Assembly (NCBI RefSeq): GCF_042477335.2
Contig: NC_091248.1
Location: forward strand, 114,356,501-114,420,500
DNA length: 64,000 bases
From: Ovis canadensis
Lineage: Eukaryota > Chordata > Mammalia > Artiodactyla > Bovidae
Direction: 5' to 3'
A model generated the notes under the pieces. That model made no database searches. It had not been told where the DNA came from and saw only the letters and a list, made by a program, of their open reading frames with translations. Numbering within the stretch: position 1 is the stretch's first letter; each line of letters opens with the position of its first letter. Positions 44,101 through 53,855 of this stretch are shown in pieces. A program made the translations under genes and the position numbers.

Positions 44101-44177
44101 TAAGAACTGAGCTTAACATATCATATAGTAGAGCCTGACATGTTGCTTCTGAGAGAATTGTCGACCACCTCATGTGT
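41166..44177. other. Long mostly unique stretch
   Basis: Three kilobases almost free of young repeats. Notable content: C-rich tract 41744-41776, a 198-codon open frame (41934-42530, see separate entry), a pyrimidine-rich zone 43120-43500, and a weak L2-like piece at 43765-43860 ('gctgagcccctcctgtgtgc'). No RNA gene recognised. Confidence 0.35.
41934..42530 (+). CDS. Unrecognised 198-codon open frame (doubtful)
   Basis: The longest open frame outside repeats. The predicted product has no signal peptide or membrane segment, is Ser-rich (long SSS runs near both ends) and includes an acidic patch DEDDLWCF near residue 108. I recognise no domain. Consensus-like acceptor or donor sites do not bracket it in an obvious way, and chance is the likeliest explanation in GC-moderate mammalian DNA. 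It is listed because repeats do not explain it. Confidence 0.1.
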   Translation: MKHTNTFQQVLRQTHYSSAQYVFPCRKEPSSASSSWDVGCRTWSNGLALLRPLTLMPVRRRHQCLKITSASPTPTLGPALSRDYLCKSASFGEGSVFLDEDDLWCFYSEQPFPSKEGNSKTLTFSETFSKERFVSSTKSEHLIQNQFSQRPGSCQRCEMRQANTHVTMGGLPGNMDPSADGRGEPPASSSFRSKSQVH

Positions 44178-44396
44178 GGCTTTCCAGGAGGTACATGTAG
44201 AAAAGAACCTGCCTGCCAGTGCAGGAGAATCAGAGACATGGGTTTAATCCCTGGGTCGGTAAGATCCCCTGCAGGAGGAAATGGCAACCCACTCTCATAT
44301 CTTTGCCTGGAGAATCCCATGGACCGAGGAGCCTGGAAAGGCCACAGTCCATAGCGTTACAAAGAGTCAGACATGACTGAAGTGACTTAGCACACA
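44178..44396 (+). mobile_element. Bov-tA SINE (diverged)
   Basis: Sense copy: 'ggctttccaggaggtacatg' head, 'atggcaacccactctcatat' and end 'actgaagtgacttagcacac'. The A-box half of the head is poorly conserved. Confidence 0.88.
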
Positions 44397-44436
44397 CCAT
44401 CATGAATAAAAGAACAATTATGGTGAAACAGTGGGC

Positions 44437-44651
44437 TGGTGGCTCAGACGGTAAAGTGTCTGTCTACAATGTGAGAGACCTGGGTTCGATCCCTGGATTG
44501 GGAAGATTCCCTGGAGAAGGAAATGGCAACCCACTCCAGTACTCTTGCCTTGAAAATCCCATGGACGGAGAAGCTACTCTGTCCACAGGGGCTACTATCC
44601 ATGAGGTCGCCAAGAGTCGGGCACGACTGAGCGACTTCACTTTATCACTTT
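44437..44651 (+). mobile_element. Bov-tA SINE with TSD
   Basis: Sense copy with an intact B box 'gggttcgatccctgg' (about 44482-44496). The 7-base repeat AGTGGGC at 44430-44436 and 44652-44658 flanks it. Confidence 0.92.
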
Positions 44652-44799
44652 AGTGGGCGGCGTCAGATGCATTTAGGCTGTATATTCTCTTGTATTTTGC
44701 CTCTAAAAGCAATTTTTATCTTAAAATATAATCACAGATTATTTTGTTGTATCTCCATAATGAATATTGAGTTTGCATTAACTCATTAAACATTTACTG

Positions 44800-44929
44800 G
44801 GTCAGGAAGGTCCCCTGGAGAAGGAAATGGCAACCCACTCCAGTATTCTGGCCTGGAGAATCCCCATGGACAGAGGAGCCTGGCGGGCTACAGTCCATGG
44901 AGTCGCAGAGAGTCAGACATGACTGAGCA

Positions 44930-44982
<53 letters not shown>

Positions 44983-44995
44983 CAGCAGCATTCAG
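44800..44995 (+). mobile_element. Bov-A SINE with expanded CAG tail and TSD
   Basis: 5'-truncated body from 'gtcaggaaggtcccctgg' to 'catgactgagcatc', then the CAG array. The direct repeat CATTTACTG at 44791-44799 and 44996-45004 is exact. Confidence 0.92.
44932..44988 (+). repeat. (CAG)n microsatellite in a SINE tail
   Basis: 16 pure CAG units (44932-44979), then TAG and two more CAG. On either strand it opens polyAla, polyGln/Ser or polyLeu frames, which are not genes. Confidence 0.95.
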
Positions 44996-45685
44996 CATTT
45001 ACTGTATGGTTTGGGAAATAAGCTTGAACAAAGAAAGACTTTCTTGGGCCAAGTTATCTACTTTTGCATTTTTTTTTCACCAATTCAGGGACAGTTGGGG
45101 TTTGGCTGACCATTCAATGTCCCCACCTTGGGGACTGAAACCTGTGGGTTGGGAGTGGAATTGCACAGTGGCCCCATATGCAACATGCAGAGAGTAGCCT
45201 AATTGATATTTATGCCAGGAAGCTTCATGAGAGTGGCTTTAATGACCAGTGTTAATCAAGGGAAATACCATTTAATCCCCCTTGTTCAGCATGTTCTTTA
45301 AAAAATTACTCTTTTTCAAAAACAGGTGATACATTTGCATAGTTCAAAATGAAAACTATAAATAGATAGGGTAAAATGGCTCCTTCCCCATTCTCTCCCT
45401 TGTCCTGCCAGTTTCTCTTCCTCCAGCAGCTGTCCCATAGTATTTTTTAAGAGTTATTATTAAAGTAGGTACAAACATTCTTTAAGATGTATTATTAAAG
45501 CAGGTACAAACAAATATGAATATACAGGCTTTCCTCTCCCAAATTTTTAGTAACAACTAAGGGTGTTCCCTACACTCTGTACCTTCATTTACCCTCTTAA
45601 TGTCTTCTCTAGGAGACTTTGCCATAACAGTCCCTGAAGAGTTTCCCATTCCATTTTGGAGTTGTATAATATTCCATTTAGTGGC

Positions 45686-45985
45686 TGTCTTAGTGACTTG
45701 GGTCCTTAGACTCTTTCATCAGTAGAAATTGATAAAAGGCAAGATGAAAGATTCAGGCAAGGCTTTACTGGGACTCGGGTTGTAGCACAAGGGAGTGAAA
45801 ACAAGTAATAAGCACTCTTGCTCGCCCTCCGAGGAGGGCAGGTTAATGGGGTGAAGGTAGAGGCAGATGGGCGGGTCAGGCGAGAGGGGAGGCTTAGGTG
45901 GTCTGTTCGCCCTCATGGTGGTGCTGTGTGCCGAGATCACGTGCAGTTGCCTGCTTTTGCTCCCAGCACCTCTGAAGTGGCAATT
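45686..45985 (-). mobile_element. ERV-type LTR inside L1
   Basis: The minus strand ends with AGTAAAGCCTTGCCTGAATC (weak poly(A)-signal region), then 'tatcaatttctactgatgaa' and 'gacccaagtcactaagaca', the 3' part of an ERV1-like LTR. The GC-rich middle breaks the AT-rich L1 on both sides. Ends are approximate; no TSD resolved; no viral coding sequence attached. Confidence 0.5.
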
Positions 45986-46057
45986 GGTTTGTGGCCTTCT
46001 TGTATCTTATTGTTCATAATTGCTTTAATTGTGAATGTATGTATTTTTAGTTCCTAT

Positions 46058-46235
46058 AAATGTGCTCAGTTGCTCAGTCACGTCCAACTCTTTGTGGCCC
46101 CATGGACAGTAGCCCACCAGGCCCCTCTGTCCATGGGATTTCCCAGGCAAAAACACTGGAGTGGGTTGCCATCTCCTCCTCCAGGGGATTCCCAACTGAG
46201 GGATCGAACCTGCATTTCCTGCATTTAGCTTATGT
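46058..46235 (-). mobile_element. Bov-tA SINE (incomplete head)
   Basis: 'tgctcagttgctcagtcacg' to 'gggatcgaacctgcatttcc'. The tRNA head stops early, before its 'gccaccagggaag' end. Confidence 0.88.
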
Positions 46236-47828
46236 ACTCCACTTAGATGTTGATTAAAGTTGATTCTAATCTAAGTTGATTTTAATCTTTTGCTGTTGCA
46301 TACAACGTTTCAGTCAATAACTTTGTACAGAGGTTCATTTTGCATGTGTTAAAGAATGCCGGTGGGATAAATCCCTGAAAGTGGAATTGTTGGGTCAAAG
46401 GGAACATACCTTTGCGCTTTAAGGAATATGGCCAAATTACTTCCAAACAGATTGTATTAATTTACACCTCTACTAGCCATAAGTGAGAGGATCTGCTTCC
46501 TCTACAATCTTCTGCCTTATTAAACTTTAGGATTCTTGTCCATTTGTTTAATTAAGAAAATGGTATTTCAGTGTCTTTCATTTGCATCTTTTATTATGAG
46601 CGAGGTAGAGCATCTGTATTTCCTTTTTATGGGCTATTCTTCACCCATGTAACTTTGGGCCATTAATCATTTTACCTATCATTTTGGAAGAGCCTTTTTT
46701 ATCTATGGAATGTGAACTGAAAATATTTTTCTATTTGTCACTGGTCCTTGTTTTTATAATAGTTCATTCGGCTGTTTGTGTTTATCCATGCAGAGGTTTC
46801 AATTTTTATGAAGTAAACAATTTTAACCTTTTTTTTCTCATCTGGATTTTGAATCATTTTAGAAATGCTTTAACCATTCTAAGATTATGAAAGATTTCTC
46901 TCATGTTTTCTGATTTTTTTTTTTTTGTCATCACATTTAAATCTTGACCCACTTGAAAATTTTCTTGGCTTTTGGCAGAAGGTATGGTTTACAAATTGTT
47001 TCCAGATGGCCTACCAGGTTGTAATAACACCTTTTATCAAAAAGTCTATGTTTTCCCCACAGATTTTCCAGTGTTCTTATATACCAAACTCCTTCATTGG
47101 AAGGCAGACTATTTCTGGGTATTCTCCAGACTATTTCTAGATTTTCTACCATTTCATTAGTCTGTCTGCTTATTTATTCACTAGTACTACTAAATTAAAA
47201 TTTTGAAGTTTAATAATACTACTGTGATAATTAATAATACTAATATAAATACTACTCATTACCTTTTCCAGAATTTTCTCTGAGAACATTAGAATCATCT
47301 TGTCTTACTCCAGAAAAAAAAAGTTTGTGGGTATTTATGTTGATATATTAAGCTTATAAATTCTTTTACAGAATATTGGCATATCACAGCATAGTATTCC
47401 TTTCTCTTTGTTCAGATTCTCTTTTGTTTCCTTTTAGAACAGTTTTCAAGGTTTTTTTTCCTCTAGGTCTTGAGATTTTTGGTTAATTTTATCTTTTTTC
47501 TTTCTAGTTCCTATTGTAAATGCTGCCTGTTTTCTCCATTTTATCTTCAGAGGTTTATTGTTTATTAGTTCTGGAGCCTACTATATTACTAAATATTCTT
47601 ATTGTTTTGAGATAGTTTCTCTGTCAGTGTTTTGGGGGTTGTCTGGTATATCATCACAGAATTTGTAAATGGTGATGTTTACCTCTTCCTTTCCAATTGT
47701 TTTTATATCTCTTTAAAGTCTGAAAAGACTTTCTTTTGTCTTGTGACAGGAAAGTTAATGGAATGGTTCTTCAGCAATGCCTGTGCAGAGTAAGGTTATT
47801 GGGATGGGGAGAGTTTGGGTGTGTGGGT

Positions 47829-47887
47829 GTGTGTATATATCTATATATCTATATATCTATCTATATATATATATATATATATATATA
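47829..47887. repeat. (TA)n / (TATC)n microsatellite
   Basis: TATC-containing units pass into about twelve pure TA dinucleotides, right at the edge of a CHR SINE. Confidence 0.88.
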
Positions 47888-48160
47888 CTTAAATTTTATT
47901 TATTTATTTTTGGCTGCTTTGGGTCTTTCTTGCTGCACAGGCTTTTCCTCTGGTTTTGGTGAGCAGGGACTACTCTCAGTTGCTGTGTGAGGGCTTCTCA
48001 TCGCAGTGGCTTCAGGACTCTAGAAAACAGGCTCAGTAATTGTGGTGCACAGGCCTCGCTGCTCCAGACCATGTGGGATCTTCCCAGATCGGAGATGGAA
48101 CCTGCGTCTCCTGCATTGCCAGGCAGATTCTTAACCACTGAGCCACCAGTGAACCCCTGG
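47888..48160 (-). mobile_element. CHR-type SINE
   Basis: Antisense copy: 'tatttttggctgctttgggt' to 'cactgagccaccagtgaacc'. Confidence 0.85.
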
Positions 48161-49407
48161 GCATATTTACATATGGAGCACAGGTGTCTACTAGGGAGGG
48201 ACTGGTTTGAGACCCTAATCCCCTCTTTAGGAAATTCAATGTTGTTATAAGTTATAAACTGAGTTGCCCAGCAGGTTAGATGGCAAGAAAGAATAACAGA
48301 CATCTCTGAGAGGAAGCTCACATAGGGTTAGGGAGTCTAGCCTAGGGCTCAGGGAGGCTACAGTATTTGGCCTTTTTAGGAACTCCTCTAGGTTTAACTC
48401 TTACGGAGCTGTGAATGTGACTTTGGGGAAAGAAACAACTGTGTGTGCGTGTGTGTATATCTTCCTACATGCGTAGATGGGAAGAGTGGGTTATTGGACC
48501 TGTAACATTTGAAGTCCAAGTTCTTACGCTCCTTCCGTGGGATGCTGGGTGTGGGGCTGAGGGCTGGGGGACCCCTCCATAGTACTCAGCTGCAGGGAGC
48601 GCTATGCTTAGGGCTGCCTTTCATCCTGTGGATTGCAGCCTTCACAGCATCGTCCTGGTGACTCCTGGGGTGAACGGGCCTGTTCTGGGTGCCGGGCCCA
48701 TTGTATTGGAGGTGATGTCATGTTTTAGGAGCAGAGGCAGCAAGGATGGAGAATGAGGATATTGGGGGACTGGGAAGAGCATAGATGCTTCTCCACCTCC
48801 AAACAAACCTCTAACCTTCAGAACCCCGCTTCAGAGCTAAAGCGCACCAGCTCTGCCTGCCCCCAACAGGTAGCAGGAGAGGTGATCAGACGAGGTCCTT
48901 GCATAGCAGCCATACTCTTGTGTATGTGTATGTATGTGTGTGTTTTGTGTATGTATAGTGAATTATTTCTAGACATAGTGATGGTTAGAAGGACAAAGTG
49001 TAGACCAAGCAACACGTGAGGTATTTGCCAAGTCAAAGGCGAGCAAGGAGAGTGACTGATGGAATCAAAGACATTTACTGCTGTGATGAAAGGAGTACCG
49101 TTGTCAGAAGTCTTGGCTTAACGTTGATTCAGATGAGAGCTAGGAGTCTGTTCAGGACCTTAAAGCCAATAGGTGGTAAAAACTCTGCTGCTGAACCATC
49201 ACAAGCCACACGTAGGTTTAAGGCCTGCTCAAATCTGCTCCACATCACAGAGTGAATTTGAGGGGCTGACTGCAGACACACTGGCCTGAAGACCACAGAT
49301 GCTGAGGATTTTCTTAGGATACTTGCACAGATCATTGTGGGGGGCGGGGGCAGGGAGTAGTTTACCTGTCTCAACAGGTGTTTGGTGTGGGTAATATTGG
49401 CCTATGT
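48161..49407. other. Unique sequence
   Basis: Holds a TG/TA-rich patch at 48915-48956 and a G-rich tract at 49337-49355 (possible G-quadruplex). No exon or RNA gene recognised. Confidence 0.35.
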
Positions 49408-49460
49408 ATTTATTTTCCAGCTTTATTAAGATGTAATTGACATATAACATCATGTAAGTT
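49408..49460 (-). mobile_element. L1 3' end, part 1
   Basis: 'tccagctttattaagatgta' and 'attgacatataacatcatg'. The L1 3' UTR continues at 49597. Confidence 0.75.
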
Positions 49461-49472
49461 TAATGTGCACAA

Positions 49473-49584
49473 TGATGCCTTCTCTCTACCTGCAACCTTG
49501 CTGTGTGGCCTCCAGGTGTCCTGTGTAATTTCCAGGACCTGTAAATAATAAATCTTGTTCCTTTCAAAGTTAAAAAAAAAAAGG
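49473..49584 (+). pseudogene. Short polyadenylated retrocopy in L1 (source unknown)
   Basis: A 112-base block interrupts the L1 3' UTR. It has an AATAAA signal at 49547-49552 and, about 19 bases on, an A11 tail (49572-49582). The direct repeats TAATGTGCACAA (49461-49472) and TAAAGTGCACAA (49585-49596) match at 11 of 12. This is the signature of an L1-mobilised mRNA 3' end, 5'-truncated to about 95 bases. I do not recognise the parent transcript, and a coding part is not evident. Confidence 0.75.
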
Positions 49585-49596
49585 TAAAGTGCACAA

Positions 49597-50350
49597 CATA
49601 TTCTTATGATACACTTAAATATTGCAAAATCATTACCATGTTAGTATTACCTAATACTTCCATCCCCCAAAATTAGTATTTCTTTTTAGTGATGAGAACA
49701 TTTAAATCTACTCTCTCAGCAATATCTGATGTATGCTATAGTATCATTAACTATAATCACTATGCTAGGTATTAGATCCCCAGAATTTGTTATTTTTATA
49801 ACAGGAAGTCTGTGCTTTTTGACCAGTACCTCCCTATTTTCCCCACACCCAGCCCCTGGTAACCACCATTCCACTCTCTGTTTCTCTGAGTTCAGCATTT
49901 TTATATCCCACATGTAAAGGAGGTCATATAGCATTTGTCTTTCTCTGCCGGACTTATTTCATTTAGCATAATGCCTTCAAGCTTCATCCAAGTTGTAGTG
50001 AGCAGCAGGATTTCTTTGTTTCCATGGCTGAATACTGTTCCATTCTGTATGTGTACACCACATCTTTACCTGTTCATCTGCTGTGTCCATGTATTGATTA
50101 TTGTACATAATGCTGCAGTGAACAGGGGAGTACAGATACCTCTTTGAGATCCCGTGTTAGCGTCCTTTGGATGTATACCCAGAAATGAGACTGCTGGATT
50201 GCATGGTAGTGCTGTGTTTAATTTTTCTGAGGAAACTCCATACTGCTTTCCATGGTGGCTGCACCATTTACTTTCCCACCAGAGATGCACAAAGGTTCTC
50301 TTTTCTTCACAGGCTCCCAACACTCATTATCTCTTATCTTTTTGATGACT
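49597..50350 (-). mobile_element. L1 relic, part 2
   Basis: 'gatgagaacatttaaatcta', 'gctaggtattagatccccag', 'cataatgccttcaagcttca' and 'atacccagaaatgagactgc' follow the antisense L1 order. Confidence 0.85.
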
Positions 50351-50985
50351 GCCCCAAATGACGCATGTCATCCACAAGCGGTGTTAAAGCTCCGCGTGGT
50401 TGAGTCACAGTCCTATTGGTGGCAGTGAATCCAGAGGTGGCTTCTTCACTTTAGACTCACAGCCCTTTAGAACTGGACCTGCTTGAAGCAGGAAGCCTGT
50501 CTTGTCACTCTGTGCTGAGTACAGGCAGGGCTACCCTTTGGTTTGCATAAGCTAGCCTGGGGTTTTTCGGAGTGGTTTTTGGAAGGAAGTTCTGGAAGTG
50601 GGTCTTGATTTCTTACTAGAGCAGTTGGAAGCTTGGAGACTTTATAAAAAATGTGACTTTCTTTTGCATCCCTGACTAGCAAAGTGGAGCAGTGTGGTTA
50701 CACTTTGCCCTTTCTTCAACGTGTTTTTTCCAGGGGGCTGAGTTCTCCTTTGCACTGAGAAGACAGAGTCAATGTACTAGACCCCGAAACACAAAACATG
50801 CAACAGAGAAACTTCCGTTGCTAAACCACCGAGTTTGGCTGGAAGTTCTGCCGGTAGCAGGCCTTTCAAACAGCAGACACGTGGTCCCCACTTTCCAGCC
50901 AACGTCTGGTGTCCAGCCTGTGAGAGTGAAAAAGAACCAGAAGACTGGGTCAGGCATCTTCAATTCTGGCCTCACGTCAAAATTT
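50351..50985. other. Unique sequence
   Basis: No repeat or exon recognised. Frames of 68-98 codons overlap on both strands and look random. Confidence 0.3.
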
Positions 50986-50989
50986 TAAG

Positions 50990-51112
50990 AACTCATGGAG
51001 CGTTTACAAATTCTGGTTGCTCAGGCCGCTTCCCCCAGAAATCCTCATTCAGTGGGTCTGGGTTGGGGCCCGGTGAGTGACTCAGATGTCCAGCCAGGGT
51101 TAGGAAGCACCA
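50990..51112 (+). mobile_element. MER5A-like hAT MITE fragment
   Basis: 'agaaatcctcattcagtggg', 'tctgggttggggcccggtg' and 'gtccagccagggttaggaag' match the MER5A right half. Confidence 0.6.
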
Positions 51113-51129
51113 GTCTAGGCTTGTCCTAA

Positions 51130-51335
51130 GGCATCACCAGGGAGCCGAGTGACCTTTGGCAAATCACTTTACTTCCCTGGATTTCAGTTTCCTCATCTCT
51201 AAAATAAGAACTTGGATTGGAGGTATCCAAACTGGCCACAAGTCAGCAACTCCCAGGAAGCCTTAGAAACAGATTCCAGAGTCCTTCTCCAGATGGCCGA
51301 GTCGGAATCTTTGGGCCCAGGGCCCAGGAACCTGT
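51130..51335. mobile_element. MIR tail and a second MITE-like fragment
   Basis: 'gacctttggcaaatcacttt' and 'cagtttcctcatctctaaaa' (51145-51210) are an antisense-oriented MIR end. 51220-51335 ('gagtcggaatctttgggccc', 'ggcccaggaacctgtgtg') resembles a Charlie-type MITE. Confidence 0.5.
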
Positions 51336-51341
51336 GTGTTT

Positions 51342-51747
51342 AAAGATTGGGGTAAAATGCATGACACACATTTTACCATCTGGACTATTTTTACTAATTC
51401 GGTGCAGTCATGGTAAGTATATTCATATTGTTGTGCAACCAATCACCAGAAATTTTTCATCTTGGAAAACTGAAACCCCGTATGTATTAAACAACAGCTC
51501 CTCATTCTGTCCTCCCCCAGCGCCTGGCAACCACCTGTGTCTGTGACTCTCAGTACTCTCCTAATCGCTGGAATCATACAGCATTTGTCTGTCTATGCTG
51601 GGCCTATTTCACTTAGCATAAGCTCTTCAAGGTTTATTGTGAAGCAGGTGTCAGAATTTCCTTCCTCTTTCAGGATGAATAGCATTCTGCTCTATGTATA
51701 GACCACATTTTGTTTATTCCTTCATCTGTTGGTGGGAACTGGGGTTG
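51342..51747 (-). mobile_element. L1 relic, part 1
   Basis: 'aaatgcatgacacacatttt', 'cctggcaaccacctgtgtct' and 'cacttagcataagctcttca', antisense L1 3' region. Continues at 52393 after the CHR/BOV-A2 block. Confidence 0.8.
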
Positions 51748-51759
51748 CTTCTACCTTTT

Positions 51760-52380
51760 ATTTGGTTTTGGCTGCGCTGGGTTTTCATTGCACTGGGTTT
51801 GCATGGGCTTTCTTGAGCTGTGGCGAGCAGGAGCTACTCTCTAATTGTGGTGTTCAGACTTCTTACTGTGGCGTCTTCTTGTTACAGAGCTTGGGCTCTC
51901 AGCACGCAGGCAGTGGTTCGGGCACATGGGCTCAGTAGTTGCAGCTTGAGGGCTCTGGAGCTTGGGCTCTAGGTGTCCAAGGTAAGCTTTGGACTGGCTT
52001 AGTTGGAGAAGGCAATGGCACCCCACTCCAGTACTTTTGCCTGGAAAATCCCATGGGTGGAGGAGCCTGGTAGGCTATAGTCCATGGGGTCGCTGAGGGT
52101 CGGACATGACTGAGTGACTTCACTTTCACTTTTCACTTTCATGCATTGGAGAAGGAAATGGCAACCCACTCCAGTATTCTTGCCTGGAGAATCCCAGGGA
52201 TGGGGGAGCCTGGTGGGCTGCCGTCTATGGGGTCGCACAGAGTCGGACACGACTGAAGCGACTTAGCAGCAGCAGCAGCAGCAGTTGCCCCTCATTGCGT
52301 GGAATCTTCCCAGACAAGGGATCAAACCCATGTCCCCTGCTTGGGCAGACAGATTCCATCCACTCTGCTACCAGGGAAGT
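51760..52380 (-). mobile_element. CHR-type SINE with TSD, itself split by BOV-A2
   Basis: Antisense CHR halves at 51760-52006 and 52285-52380 ('gcccctcattgcgtggaatc' to 'gctaccagggaagt'). The 12-base repeat CTTCTACCTTTT at 51748-51759 and 52381-52392 is exact and belongs to the CHR insertion into L1. Confidence 0.92.
52007..52284 (+). mobile_element. BOV-A2 SINE inside the CHR SINE
   Basis: Full dimer: 'ggagaaggcaatggcacccc', linker 'cacttttcactttcatgc', second monomer, and tail (AGC)6 at 52266-52283. TSD obscured; AGTTG on both sides is the best candidate. Confidence 0.94.
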
Positions 52381-52392
52381 CTTCTACCTTTT

Positions 52393-52618
52393 GACTATTG
52401 TAAATAGTGCTGCTATGAACTTGGGTGTACATACATCTCTCTGAGACCCTACTTTCAGTTTTTTTGGACATACACAGAAGTGAAATTGCTGGACCACATG
52501 GTAATTTTAATTTTTTGAGGAACCATCAAAGTGTTTTCTCCTGCAGCTGCACTGTTTTACGTTCCCACCAATAGTGCCTTAGAACCCCAGCTTCTCCACA
52601 TCCTTGCAGCCCTGATGG
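52393..52618 (-). mobile_element. L1 relic, part 2
   Basis: 'gactattgtaaatagtgctg', 'agtgaaattgctggaccaca' and 'aaccccagcttctccacatc' continue the L1 of 51342. Confidence 0.8.
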
Positions 52619-52850
52619 GCATGAGGAATCTGTACGTTTAATAAGCTGTCCAAGAGATCCTGGAATTGTCAGTCCCTGGGTAGGGTACCATGCCATTGGA
52701 CCTAGTGGTGACTTGGACTCTTTCTAGCTTGAAAGTAGATGCATATATAAGGATAAACTTGAATATATAAGGATGCACATATATATAAGGATAAACTTGA
52801 ATGGCTAAACTTACATTGAGTGTCAGCAGTTGTCATGATTTGCCTCCATG
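52619..52850. other. Unique spacer with a short duplication
   Basis: 'atatataaggataaacttga' occurs at about 52743-52762 and again at 52784-52803, a local tandem duplication of about 40 bases. No gene seen. Confidence 0.4.
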
Positions 52851-52865
52851 CTATGTCTGTCTGGG

Positions 52866-53261
52866 GGCTTCCCTAGTGGCTCAGGTGGGTTGGACATGAC
52901 TGAGTGACTTCACTTTTCACTTTGCTGCATTGGAGAAGGAAACGGCAGCCCACTCCAGTGTTCTTGCCTGGAGAATCCCAGGGACGGGGGAGCTTGGTGG
53001 ACTGCCGTCTATGTGGTCGCACGGAGTCGAACACGACGGAAGTGACTTAGCAGCAGCAGCAGCTAGTGGCTCAGGCAGTAAAGAATCTGCCTGCAATGCT
53101 GGAGACCTGCATTCAGCCCCTGGGTTGGGCAGATCCCCTGGAGAAAGGAATGGCTACCCACTCCAGTATCCTTGCCTGGAGAATTTCATGGACAGAGGAG
53201 GCTGTCTGTCCATGGGGTTGAAAAGAGTTGGGCACAACTGAGCGACTAACATTCTCACTTT
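52866..53261 (+). mobile_element. Bov-tA SINE with 15-bp TSD, split by BOV-A2
   Basis: Sense Bov-tA with parts 52866-52885 and 53063-53261. It is flanked by CTATGTCTGTCTGGG at 52851-52865 and 53262-53276, exact. The inner element is a separate entry. Confidence 0.95.
52886..53062 (+). mobile_element. 5'-truncated BOV-A2 inside the Bov-tA
   Basis: It starts in the first monomer end ('tgggttggacatgactgagt'), keeps the linker and second monomer, and ends in (AGC)n. The host 13-mer CTAGTGGCTCAGG is duplicated at 52873-52885 and 53063-53075, exact. Confidence 0.95.
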
Positions 53262-53276
53262 CTATGTCTGTCTGGG

Positions 53277-53654
53277 ATTATTCTCTAGCTGTTTTAGGTG
53301 TGAGCAGTTTTCCTCTCCATTGACTTTGAAGGTGGAATCAGTGCCTGGCACTTGATAGACGGCTCAAAAATGGAGTGAATCAAGGAGTGAACAAATGAAA
53401 GTCCCTAAGGCAGAGCACTGGCCTTCTGTTTATTATGAACCTCTCGCTGCACTAAGCAGAAGTGTGCTAACACAGTTCATACTGGTAAGTGTTCGACTGT
53501 GAGGTAGACACACACGGATCATTTTTGCCAGTATATGAGTTGGCATACTGAGAAGACTGAATGCAGCGTGAACCCCAGGTGACTGTGCTTGGGTTTCTGC
53601 CTTATAGGAGAGTTCTTTGGTCAAGGCAAAGCCTGTGTAGGCAGCATCAGAAGG
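53277..53654. other. Unique spacer with an L2-like tail
   Basis: 'atcagtgcctggcacttgat' (53337-53356) looks L2/MIR-derived. Nothing else recognised. Confidence 0.35.
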
Positions 53655-53662
53655 TACAGGGG

Positions 53663-53847
53663 CAGGGGTCCCCAACCTCTGGGATCTAGTGTCTGTTGAT
53701 CTGACATGGAGCTGATGTAATAATAATAAAGAGCACGATAAGTTGAATCATCTGGAAATCTCTCCCCCCCCCCCACATACCATGGTCCATGGAAAAATTG
53801 TCTTCCATGAAACCCGTTCCTGGTGCTAAAATGTTGGGGACCACTGG
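53663..53847. mobile_element. hAT-type MITE with TIRs and 8-bp TSD
   Basis: Ends CAGGGGTCCCCAAC and, inverted, CAGTGGTCCCCAAC (12 of 14 or better). The 8-base flanks TACAGGGG (53655-53662) and TCCAGGGG (53848-53855) match at 7 of 8, as expected of hAT. The core has 'gaaaaattgtcttccatgaa'. Confidence 0.8.
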
Positions 53848-53855
53848 TCCAGGGG

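Larger units (their letters stand above)
45305..47745 (-). mobile_element. Long L1M relic, antisense
   Basis: From the 3' UTR side: 'caaaaacaggtgatacattt', 'tagttcaaaatgaaaactat', then 'gaattgttgggtcaaagg' and 'ttacttccaaacagattgta', up to RT-domain text near 47640-47700. Interrupted by an LTR (45686-45985) and a Bov-tA (46058-46235). Short open frames at 46684-47160 on both strands are shadows of this relic. Confidence 0.75.

Noticed and set aside
44794-44991. Frame with a run of leucines resembling a signal peptide
   Set aside because: The leucines are the CTG strand of the CAG array in a SINE tail.
44919-45197. Polyalanine frame
   Set aside because: GCA reading of the same CAG array.
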